Shown here piece after piece: positions 24,091-33,725 of a stretch of 64,000 nucleotides of DNA. The notes under the pieces are model-generated. The model had not been told where the DNA came from. It saw nothing but the letters and a program-made list of their open reading frames with translations, and did not search any database. The first letter of the stretch is position 1. Every line of letters begins with the position of its first letter. This DNA comes from Centropus unirufus (taxonomy: Eukaryota > Chordata > Aves > Cuculiformes > Centropidae): NCBI GenBank assembly GCA_013397695.1, contig VYZI01000742.1, forward strand, positions 1 to 64,000. Direction: 5' to 3'. Made by a program: the position numbers and the translations under genes.

Positions 24091-26021
24091 AGGATGACCA
24101 ACTCTTGCAGCCCAGTGACATGGGGGCTTCTTGGGGCCAGCCCTAGGCAAGGCCAGGGCCTGGGCTCTGGGGTGAAAAGAAAGAGCACCCACTTTTCTGC
24201 AGCCCAGCTGCCTGGCCAGCGCTGTCAACACCAGGACTGGGAGCTCTGTGCTGAGCTTCTGGGCCAGCAGGAGCCCTGCCTGGGCTCTGCCCCCACCACA
24301 GCCAGCTGGGCTGGACAGAGGTTCCCTCCTCTCTGTCCGTGTGCCCAGCACTGGGAATTTGTTTGCCGCTGTGGTGCTGCTGGAGCTGCAGGAGGACAAG
24401 AGCCCTTTCATGCTGGCCATGCCACCCCAGGGCATGGAGCAGAGTGCAGAGCCGAGGGGAGCACAGCCCCAGGGCCTCAACCAGCTTGCTGGGCACCGCT
24501 TCCCACCCCATGTACCATCCAGTCCTGGCACGAGGGGTTCCATGTGGCCCTGACTCAGAGCACCCACTGACTCAGCATCTCCAAGCCATTACGCCAGGGC
24601 CACTGCAGCTGCCTGCTGGGCACTGCCACTCTGGGTTGCCTCTAGGGAGAGGGGAGAGGGTAGGGGCGGCTGCCAGGGCAACAGCACACGGGCTGCATGA
24701 GGGTGGCTGCAGCCCCAAAGGAGAGCATCCCCAAAGCATCCAGAACCCCAAGACAGCAACTCACCTCCTCGTGCTGCCAGGTCATCTGCTGACAAGAGAG
24801 GGATGGACAGAGGGTGGATGGCAGCCCCCAGCCCCGTGCTCAGCCACAGCCACTCTGGGTGCCAGCAACTGTCTCTGGGCTTGCAGAGAGGCTGTGGCAG
24901 GGGCTGGGCAAAGCCAGGGCGAGCGCGGGGACGCGATGCTGAGTGTGGCACAGCTTGGCTCCCCACTGACCCGTCGGCACAAATGTTTCAGCAAGGTCTG
25001 AGTGCCACCACGGGGGAGGTGGAGCCAGGGACAGCAGCAGCCGCCCGTGCGCCCGGGGGTGTGCGCACAGCACACGGCCGCCCACCCACAGCCTGAGCAC
25101 AGGGCACGATAACAAGGTCTGCATTGAGTGCGGCAGCTCGGGGGGAGCCGGGACCGGTGTTACCCACGGTCCTGGTGGAGATGGCTCATGGCGCTGCACC
25201 GCATGCGTGGCAGCCGGCACAGGTCCTGGGGCCCGGCAACATTGGCCACATGCCGGGACAAACGGTCCGGCCAGCACCTCGGACTGGAATTGGGCATGGG
25301 CAGAGCCGAGGGAAGAGCAGGGAGGATGCAAATGGGGCTGCGGGGAGGGGGCAAGCCAAGAAACCCTGCCAGCACCCCAAACCACCGCCCTTCCCACAGG
25401 GCCACCCGTGGCCCAGCACATCCCATCAAACCCCACCTTGCCTGGGGCCCCTAGGAGAGCCCAGTGCTGGTGCCACTGCCATCCCGGCCCCGCAGGACAC
25501 TATAGTTCCTGCCCTCTCGCTTGGCACAGCATACAATGCCGTGGCACCCCCAGATCCTCACAGCACAAAGCAGCGAACAACCGTGTCCCCCCAGGGCTGG
25601 TCAAGGGGCCCCGATTCCCTTCCCACACACCGGCCACTTTCCTAGGCCCCTTTCCTGGATGCCCAGCAGCAATCCCAGCCTTGCCCCGGTCAGCCGCAGC
25701 CCAGCTGGAAGAGGGGGGGGTCCCACAGCTCCAACCAGTACCAACCCATGGGACCTCAGCGGCAGGCAGGGGGCACCCATACCCGCCGGGGATGGAGTTC
25801 GGGGCAGGCAGTGTCTGGCCCCACACAGCGCTGAGGGGAGCGCATCCGCATCCCCGCCGCATCCCGGCTGCATCCCAGCCATACCGAGGCCAATCGGTAC
25901 CGGAGCCTCAACCCGCGGCAGCATCACCACAGCCCGGCGTGGGCATTCCCCACGGGTGGCCGGAGCACACGGACATCGCGACCCGCGTCACCCACGGGTG
26001 ACACACGGACACGCTGCTCAC

Positions 26022-26250
26022 CTCCGCTGTGGGGCTCGCATGCTGCTCGTCCTGGGCATCAGCAGCACCGGACACACCAGGCAGCACCAGCGCCACCGGG
26101 CACGCCGGGTGGCATTGGGCGCACCGGACAGCACCGGGCCGGGCACCGGCGGTGTCCGCAGGCCGATCCAGCGTGCGCCGGGGAGGCGGCTCTGCGGCAC
26201 CGGTCGGCTCCGCCCGCCGCTGCATCCCCCCTCCTCCTCCTCCTCTTCCT
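26022..26250 (-). CDS. PDE4DIP: Candidate first exon of long PDE4DIP isoform
   Basis: A GC-rich block on the minus strand ends in a good donor (GCGGAG then GTGAGC, exon edge at 26022). In the frame that leaves two bases over, it reads LLMPRTSSMRAPQR and would join the 22394-22449 exon without a frameshift; MPRTS faintly recalls MVPRTS of the human long isoform first exon. In another frame it reads DEQHASPTAE and joins a candidate microexon at 24765. The 5' limit and start codon are unknown. CpG content suggests a promoter nearby. Treat as tentative. Confidence 0.4.
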
Positions 26251-26440
26251 CCTCCCTGCCTCCATCCTTCATCCATCTCGGACTCCCTCCACCCTTCCTC
26301 CTCTCTTTCCCTCCATCTCTCTGTCCATCTCTTCCTCCCACACTTCACCGCTCCTTCCCTCCCTTCTTTCTCCTTCTGCCTTCCCTCGCTCCCTCTCTCC
26401 ATCTATCCCTCCCTTCTCCCCCCGGTCCCCAGAGTCACCC
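26219..26440. repeat. Polypyrimidine tract on the plus strand
   Basis: About 220 bases are almost pure C and T on the plus strand, with cct and tccct multimers. Mirror-symmetric polypurine-polypyrimidine DNA of this kind can form triplex structures. It lies just upstream of the candidate first PDE4DIP exon. Confidence 0.85.
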
Positions 26441-28849
26441 TACCCAGTAGCCAGCCTGCCAGGCTGGCACAGACGCCTCCCATCACCAGCCTTCCACTCC
26501 CCCCTCGTCCCTCTGCGCTGAACCCCAATCTTACTCCAACCTTCATTCCCCAGGTACCATCCTCTTACACGCCAGTCCCTCCTGCAATTTCCCAGTCGCC
26601 TCAAATAGCCCCTGGTTACCCAAGATCCCCCAGGGCATCTTCAACCATTCATCCTGACACTCCCGTTACCCCTAGTGGTCTTGTCATCCCCTACCGCTCT
26701 GGCCTTCCCGGGACACCTCCATTTCAGTGGGAGACCCTTGTACCACCAGAGACTCCTGCGTACCCATCCAGCCCCGACAACACCCTCACTTGCTCTCTAA
26801 TCTTCCACAACTTTCCAGTCCTCCACTGGGACACCCCTGTCACCCTCGTTCCCCCTTGGCCCAGCCATCACCCTAGTCCCCCTGTAACACCCACCCTCAC
26901 AACCTAACATTCCCCGTCTCCCTCACCATTGCCTCTCCTCTGCCATCCTGTATCCTGACCCAAATAACTCCAGTCTCCTTTGACTCGCACCCCCAATCCC
27001 TTTTCCTGCTTGATAACTCAGTCCCAGTGCTGCCCCTGCCTCCACACACAGCCCCATCCACTCTGCAGGGACCTCATCCCCCACTGCTCCCTCATTGCCT
27101 GGCTTTGCCCTCCTCCACCCCTGCACCCACAGCCCCTCAGCCAGCTGCCCCCGAGGTCCTCTCCTCTTGCCACCAAGCACAGCCCATCCAGAGTTATCTG
27201 GAGAACCACCTAACCGTGGTGCTACTGGCGCCAGCAACGGGGTGCCACGTCCCTGTAATCCCCACACTCCATCCTGGTCATGGCTTATCAGCCACCACAG
27301 CCCCAGGGCTTCCAATCTGCCGGCCTTGCCACGTTTGGGGTCTCCTCCAACTTGAGGAGCCCTTCCTTGGGACACAGGCAGGGACAAGATCTCTCCAGCT
27401 GGCTCCCTTGGAGGGCCAGGAGTGGGTGGGCATGCCTGCTGGCATTGCTGTCCCACCAGCACCCTCCAAGTCCCAGAAAGTGAGGGCTGGGGGGTGGAGC
27501 GCTGCAGGGTTGCTTCTCCAGTGCTGTTCTCCAGGAGAGGGCACCAGCCAGCCGGGAAAAGCTGCAAATATGAGTTATGGCAGCCGTGGCTTGGCCACGT
27601 GTAGCTTCTGGACGAGCGGGCCACAGGCATGAGAGGGGCCACCGAGACATACAGAGGTGGTGGGCAATCCCAGGTGCTGTCCACAGGGGGGCAGGGCGCT
27701 GGGACACTGGGTCAGCAGGCACCTTGAGCAAGGTCTTCATGGTTAATGCAGACCAGGGCTGGCTGCGGGGCTGTGCCAAGGGCTGTGGGGCCATGTCCCA
27801 GCCACAGTATGTCCCACAGTGTGCATATCCCCAGGCCACACCGTATGTGAGGCTGTGGAGAAGGAGCCCTGTCCTGGTCCCCAAGTCACACAGACACCAG
27901 GGGTCCTTTCCAGACCTCGCTGCAGATTTCATCAGCCACTGCCCTTGACCACGTCTCTCACCCTGTGTCAGCTGCCCTGGACTTTCCCCACTCTGGCGTC
28001 ACGGTTGTTCCCTGTCCGAGGCTGCAGTGTACACAGCCCTGGGATACAGGTAGTGCCAGGGCGTACATCGCAGAGGGGTGTATGCAGTGCTGGGGTGTAC
28101 GTAGCACTGCGCTCGCTCACCTCAGCCACGAGGCCTATGGCAAGGGCAGACATTCTGGCCCCCTCTCAGCTGCCGGTACAGGTCCATCACTTGGACTCTG
28201 CTGGATTCAGCAGCCTCTGGGGCCACGCCAGGTCTCACATGGGACAGTCTGGACCAGACCTGCTGCTTGAGACATGCGCAGCCCGGGGAAGGGCTCAGTC
28301 CTGTCAGGACCCAGCACTGTGTCCCTGCTGACCGCTCCCAGTGCATGGAAAGTGGTGAGCAAGGAAGGGCCAGATCCTGACTCCCCCATGGGCTGGACCC
28401 GGGGTCTGCCTGGTCCAGCTGTGCTAGGAGGGTTTGGCCCCATGATCAAGGGGATGCCATCCATCCCATGCTGGGCTGTGCCCTCGTAAGGGACAATCCT
28501 TTCCCTAAGTCACTGGACATGCCATGTGGCTCTTTCTCCTTAAAGGGCGTTTGTTGGGTGGCTCTGGTCCACCCCCCAGTCACTGGGAACCAGTGGCCAA
28601 GGCTGGCCCCGTGCCCTCGACCCCTTATCAGGGGCATTGCCCAACAGCAGCTGCGATGCCAGGGGCAGGCATGGGCCATGGCGCTGCTTCACCTCCGGGC
28701 TGTGGGGGCCGGGGAACCCCCATTCCTGGGCGAGCTGGGAAGAACATGGCCAGGCACACCATGGGCCGGAGGCCGGGCTGCTCCCCTGCCCCCCGGTTTT
28801 GGGCCGGGGACACACACACCCGCAGGACCATGGCTGTCACCACGGTTCC
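26441..28849. other. Intergenic region between PDE4DIP and PHGDH
   Basis: The 5' ends of PDE4DIP (minus) and PHGDH (plus) face away from each other across about 2.5 kb. I saw no coding exon. Plus-strand ORFs here are Pro-, Ser- and Thr-rich frames of C-rich DNA without homology I recognise. Confidence 0.7.
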
Positions 28850-29031
28850 CCTCCTGCCCCGCCGCGGTGCGGTGTGCGGGGAAGGAAAACTGAGGCCCCG
28901 ACCCCGCTTCTCCCGGCTTCGCGATTGCACGGCCCGGGGCGGGGAGTCCTGCCCAGCCTCCCCCTGCTCGGGGGCCGCAGGAGCACCCGGCCCCGCCGCG
29001 GCCCCGCTCCCCTCCGCCTCCTCCCTCCCCG

Positions 29032-29073
29032 CGGGGGCGGTGGGGGGGGGGGCCGGGCCGGGCCGGGGAGGGG
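29032..29073 (+). promoter_or_regulatory. G-quadruplex-capable G-run cluster
   Basis: Consecutive G-runs of 3 to 11 bases separated by one to three bases (for example ggccgggccgggccgggg) fit the classical four-run quadruplex pattern. It sits 180-220 bp before the PHGDH start. Confidence 0.7.
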
Positions 29074-29200
29074 AATGGCAGGAGGTGGGATTATGGAGAT
29101 GGGACCCAATGAGCCCGAAAAACGTGCCCCACTCCGAGCCCTTTTAGCGCGGCTGGAGGACGGCAGCGACCTCCCGGTGGCAGCGGAGAGAGCGAGCCGC

Positions 29201-29250
29201 GCCGTCCCGCGCCGTCCCGCGCCGTCCCGCGCCGTCCCGCGCCGTCCCGC
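29201..29250 (+). repeat. Five perfect copies of a 10-bp unit next to the PHGDH start codon
   Basis: The unit gccgtcccgc is repeated five times exactly and ends one base before the ATG at 29252. It would be the last 50 bases of the 5' UTR and sets the Kozak context (cccgccATGG). A 10-bp unit changes frame with each copy, so copy-number change would shift any upstream reading frame. Confidence 0.97.
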
Positions 29251-29251
29251 C

Positions 29252-32200
29252 ATGGCGCTGGGGAAGCTGCAGAAGGTGCTGATCAGCGACAGCCTGGACC
29301 CCTGCTGCCGGGAGATCCTGCAGGCCGGTGGCCTCCGGGTGCAGGAGAAGCCCGGCCTGAGCAAGGAGGAGCTGCTGCGGGAGATCCGGGTGAGTGCGGG
29401 CACCGGGACCCCCGCGCCCCCCCCGCCTGATGCAAACAGCCCCGTGCCCCGGTGCCACCGCGGTGTCTGTGCCCCCAGGACTGCGAGGGGCTCATCGTGC
29501 GCTCGGCCACCAAAGTCACGGCCGAGGTGCTGGAGGCGGCGGAGCGGCTGCAGGTGGTAGGCAGAGCGGGCACCGGCGTGGACAATGTGGACGTGGAAGC
29601 GGCCACCAGGAAGGGTGTCCTGGTCATGAAGTAAGAGCGGGAGCGTGGGGACATCCCTGCCTGTGCTCCTGGGGACATGGGAGGCTGCAGCAGGATGCCT
29701 TCCCCAGCCGTGGCACCCCACGGTACCACCCTGCGGGGCACCGTCCTCATGTGGTAGCACGACCCAATGGGTCCCAATCCTTGCGGGATGGCGCGACTCT
29801 GTGGGTCTCCATCCTCGTAGGATACAGACCCCCATCAGCCTGGGGGTGACACACGAGTGACACCACTCTCCTTCCCCAGCACACCCACGGGGAACAGCCT
29901 GAGTGCCGCTGAGCTCACCTGTGGGATGATCCTGTGCTTGGCCAGGTGAGCGCAGGGCAGGATGGGGGAACAGATGTGTGTGCCACGTCCTCGGCCCTTG
30001 TGCTGACCGCAGCCTCTCCTTTCAGGCAGATCCCGCAAGCAGCTGCCTCCATGAAGGAGGGCAAGTGGGACCGTAAGAAGGTAGGAGACAGGTGCAGTAT
30101 CCTCGGCAAAACGGGGCGGCGGGTGCCTTTGTGGGGGGTGCTTGCTCATTCTCCTCTTTGCACCCTAGTACATGGGCATGGAGCTGAACGGGAAGACGCT
30201 GGGTGTGCTGGGGCTGGGCCGCATTGGTAGGGAGGTGGCCACCCGCATGCAGGCTTTCGGCATGAAGGTAAGAAGCTTGGGCAGGGGGCAGCGATGGGGA
30301 GCATGGTTTCCCCTGCTCCAGCCATGAGCAGCGTGCCAGGGTGTGGGAAGAGCGCCCACTCTGCCTCAGACCATAGGCTATGACCCCATCATCACCCCTG
30401 AAGCCTCGGCTACCTTTGGCGTGGAGCAGCTGCCGCTGGAGCAGATTTGGCCCCGCTGCGACTTCATCACGGTGCACACGCCACTGCTGCCCTCCACTAC
30501 GGGTATGGGGCGGGCAGTGGCGCTGGGAGGGTTGGGGGGAGCTGAGGTAGCCCCCGGCTGCTCACAGCACCCCCTCTCTCCGCAGGACTCCTGAACGACA
30601 GCACCTTCGCCAAGTGCCGCCGTGGTGTGCAGGTGGTGAACTGCGCCCGTGGCGGTATTGTGGACGAGGGGGCATTGCTGCGGGCACTGCAGTCAGGGCA
30701 GTGTGGCGGGGCAGCCCTCGATGTCTTCACACAGGTGAGCAGAGCTATGAGGACCCTCTGAGCATATTTTCAGCATTACCTAAAGGTGGGCCAGGGCAGC
30801 CCGGCAAACCCCACAGTGCCAGGGTTATCCCTCCCCGGCTCCCCTCTATGCAAGAGAAGACGGTGTCAGTGTCCCCCTGGGCTGCCAGGTGTGGGCTGGA
30901 GGCTGATGGGGGGATGGGGCTGTGTCGGCAGGAGCCCCCGAAGGACCGCGACCTGGTGAACCACCCCAATGTCATCTGCTGCCCACACCTGGGTGCCAGC
31001 ACACGAGAGGCGCAGAGCCGCTGTGGCAAGGAAATCGCCGAGCAGATCGTGGACATGGCCACAGGGAAGGGGCTGGCTGGCACAGTGAGTCCCCACACTG
31101 CGCACGGGGCCTCCGTGTCTTAGATTCCCTTCCTGTAATGCATGGGAGCGTGGGGAGTGTCCCTGTGTGCGCACTAGCGCGTTCCCGTCACACATCCTTT
31201 CTATCACAGGTCAATGGGCAGGCTCTCAGCAAGGCTTTTGCGCCGCAGACCAAGCCCTGGATAGCCCTGGCCAGGGCCCTGGGCATGGTGCTGCGCGTGG
31301 TGGGCAAGCAAGTGCAGGGCGGTGTGCAGGTCTGCACCCTAGGTGAGCCAAGGAGGCTGTGCCCTGTGCCTGGGCTCGGGGACCCCCATGGGTGGGCAGC
31401 AGAGAGGGGTGCGTGTGGACCCACGGGGATGAGTGGAGGGAGGGATGGATGGGNNNNNNNNNNNNNNNNNNNNNNNNNNNNNNNNNNNNNNNNNNNNNNN
31501 NNNNNNNNNNNNNNNNNNNNNNNNNNNNNNNNNNNNNNNNNNNNNNNNNNNNNNNNNNNNNTGGGATGGGATGGGATGGGATGGGATGGGATGAGGGAGG
31601 ACGGGACCATAGGCGTACAAATGGGTATGCACATGGGTGCAATGATGGGAGGGGTGGTGGGAGTAAGAGTGGGTGTGTGTAAGGAGCAGTCCCTGGCTGG
31701 CTGCTCCGGCATGGGCTTGACCTCTGTGCTGTCAACACATCCACCCCTTGCTGCCTCCCTGCACCCCAGGGACACCCCTGCGAGAGGCTGGGAGCTACCT
31801 GACCCCTGCTGTGGCTGCGGGCATGCTGGCTGGAGGGGCACATAAGGAGGTGACCCTGGTTAATGCACCGCTGCTGGCCCAGGAGGCTGGGCTGAAGGTG
31901 CGTGGGCAGCTGGGACTCCACATGACAGCCTCCCGGGCCTGGGGTTGCCTTGCAGGGCTGCTAATGTGACTCTACAGGCTGAGGGGGACACTGAGGGGTG
32001 GCCTCCAAGAACATCCCTTCCCTATTCCCTGCCATGTGCAGGACCTGGGTGCTGAGCAGCTGCGTCTCTCTGGCAGGTCACAACCACCCATGGTGACACG
32101 GCCCCTGAGCCCGACAGCAGCACCGGCTTGCTGCAGGTGTCCCTTCAGGGCACCCCGCAGCGGGTGACTGGGACAGTGCAGGGCAGCACCCCAGTGCTGC

Positions 32201-32739
32201 GGGAGCTCAACGGGGCCACCTTCAAACAGCCAGTCCCGCTGGCTGGCCCTACCCTCATCTACAGAGCCAAGGCTTCTGAGCCCAGCATCCTTCCTGCGCT
32301 CGCCGGTGAGCTCCCTACATCACCCCTGAGCAGTGCTGGGGCAGCACGGGGGCACCCCACGTCTGCTCTGGAGGCAAACCCCGCTCCAGCAGGGAGGGGG
32401 CAGATGGTGCATGGAGACAAGGGTGGCAGGGACTGGGAAGAGAGCTGGGGGCTTAGAGCAAAGGACCTTGGGTGGGGGAAAGAGGAGGCATCATGAACAG
32501 TTTGAGGGGCATCGGGGTGGACAGAGCCCTTCTACCCCCGAGGTGCTGCGACTGCTTCTCCTAACCCCTCTCCTCCTCACCCAGGGCTGCTGGGGAAGGT
32601 GGGGGTCCAGCTCCAGTACTACCACAGCTCTGGCACAGTGGCAGGAGAGCAGTGGAGTGTTGTGGGGCTCTCGGCCCCCCTGTCCAATCTTGGTGAGCTG
32701 AAGCCACACGTCATGGAGGTTTTCAGTCTTCACCTGTAG
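29252..32739 (+). CDS. PHGDH: D-3-phosphoglycerate dehydrogenase
   Basis: Catalyses the NAD-dependent oxidation of 3-phosphoglycerate to 3-phosphohydroxypyruvate, first step of serine synthesis, in the cytosol. Twelve coding exons: 29252-29389, 29479-29630, 29880-29945, 30026-30080, 30169-30267, 30370-30502, 30586-30734, 30932-31084, 31210-31342, 31770-31897, 32077-32305, 32585-32739. They total 1590 bp, 529 residues, against 533 in human. The Rossmann motif GLGRIG is at residues 152-157. Arg236 (NCARGG), Glu265 and His283 (CPHLGAST) match the active-site triad of the family. The start [20 protein letters not shown] agrees with the usual N terminus. The N gap falls in the intron between exons 9 and 10, so the coding sequence is intact. 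HMGCS2 converges on it tail to tail. Confidence 0.98.
31441..31595. repeat. GGGAT pentamer repeat containing a 108-base assembly gap
   Basis: Positions 31454-31561 are N. The right flank is about six perfect tggga copies and the left flank is related gggatgga sequence, so the gap is an unresolved (TGGGA)n microsatellite inside a PHGDH intron. The true repeat length is unknown. Confidence 0.95.
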
Positions 32740-32853
32740 ACCACCAACAAGGACTCTCTCCGTGGCCACAGCACTGGGATCCTCCCCAGCTGCGGAAGCA
32801 TGGCACCCAGCTGTCCCTGGCCCCCATGCTGGGCTTGGAGTGGCCATGTACTC

Positions 32854-32859
32854 AATAAA
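32854..32859 (+). terminator. PHGDH: PHGDH polyadenylation signal AATAAA
   Basis: AATAAA lies 115 bases after the PHGDH stop codon, giving a short 3' UTR with cleavage expected near 32875. Confidence 0.85.
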
Positions 32860-32960
32860 GGGTCCAGGAGAAGAGAGAGTGTGATTTCTTGTCTCTGTGG
32901 TTCCTTGTTCTCAACCCCAAAGCTACTGCAGGCTCTGTCCCGCCTGCCCCCAGCCCCTCC

Positions 32961-33034
32961 TGTGGGGTTCTCAGCCTCCCCTGTCCCGTCTTGGCAAGCT
33001 GAAGGTACGTGTCACAGAGATTTTCCAGGCTCTG
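32961..33034 (+). pseudogene. Diverged copy of the PHGDH terminal exon
   Basis: About 74 bases here align with PHGDH exon 12 (32661-32734), for example tgtggggttctcagcc against tgtggggctctcggcc and gtcttggcaagctgaag against atcttggtgagctgaag. The offset is exactly 300 bp. The copy has an extra base in the C-run, so its frame shifts relative to the original. In the homologous frame it reads LSRLGKLKVRVTEIFQ against [16 protein letters not shown], and the stop codon is not retained. A cccccag acceptor precedes it. It is best read as a decayed tandem duplicate, but use as an alternative last exon cannot be excluded. Confidence 0.7.
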
Positions 33035-33532
33035 CTGCTGTTTGCTGAAGGGTACGAAGGTCACCGTAGCTGCTGCATCCCCACTGAGGTGCTGTCCGGT
33101 CACAGTCCTGTGCTGGGCCATGGCCCAGAGAGCAGGCAGCGCTCCAGGGGAGGGCTGAGCCCTCCTGTGAGCTCCCTTGTTGCCTGCCACGTCTTGCATA
33201 CCAGGAATCGCCCCTGTGGAATTGCCCTTAGGAATGTTTCACTGCCAGTGTCACAGGGAGCACAGCGTCCCACCACCCCAAAGTGGGAACCGAGACTAGG
33301 ATCTAGGGTTTCCTTGGCTCCCTCAACCCCTTGGGACATGCTCCTACCGTGGGGAAATGGAACCACTGAGGGATGTCACCAACAGGGCTGGTGGCCACAT
33401 CAGGTGCCCAGAGAAAAAGTCCTATAAGGGACCAAGATCCAGCTATGATCCAACCCCACGGTTGTTGAGGGTAGGGCCTCGTGGCGGATGAAGACCACTC
33501 ACAACCAGGAGCCAGAGCCTCTCATCCACACT

Positions 33533-33538
33533 TTTATT
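33533..33538 (-). terminator. HMGCS2: HMGCS2 polyadenylation signal AATAAA
   Basis: TTTATT on the plus strand is AATAAA on the minus strand, about 190 bases past the HMGCS2 stop. The PHGDH and HMGCS2 transcripts should end within about 650 bp of each other, tail to tail. Confidence 0.8.
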
Positions 33539-33725
33539 CCCCTTGCCATCCAGGTGTTCCCAGAAAACACTGCCCTCTCCAGCAGCTCCAGGGCCTGAAG
33601 TGCCACCCCCTGCTTCCCAGCCATCCAAGGTGAGGTTTCCCATGGAGGCCAGCCCTGGATTTGGGAGCCAGCAGGGATGCCAGTAGGGAGGAGCGCATCC
33701 CTCTCCCTGGGGCCCTAGTCCTCCC

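Larger units (their letters stand above)
28850..29251 (+). promoter_or_regulatory. PHGDH: CpG-rich PHGDH promoter and 5' UTR
   Basis: A CpG island covers the 400 bases before the PHGDH start codon, with no TATA box. It includes a dense G-run block at 29032-29073 and the five-copy 10-bp repeat at 29201-29250. The transcription start is not visible from sequence alone, which matters because an in-frame ATG with good Kozak context lies at 29093. Confidence 0.7.

Noticed and set aside
23342..24567. Three overlapping minus-strand ORFs of 224-272 codons
   Set aside because: They read through the 15-bp minisatellite in different frames; composition is repetitive Cys/Leu/Gly with no domain.
25521..26907. 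Plus-strand ORFs of about 290-310 codons rich in Pro, Ser and Thr
   Set aside because: They are translations of the polypyrimidine tract and C-rich intergenic DNA, with no homology recognised.
30922..31845. Plus-strand 307-codon ORF across the N gap
   Set aside because: It is an out-of-frame read of PHGDH exons and introns, continued artificially through the Ns.
32897..33427. Plus-strand 176-codon ORF downstream of PHGDH
   Set aside because: Not accepted as a gene: only its first part resembles PHGDH exon 12, and the rest has no recognisable homology. The duplicated part is reported separately.
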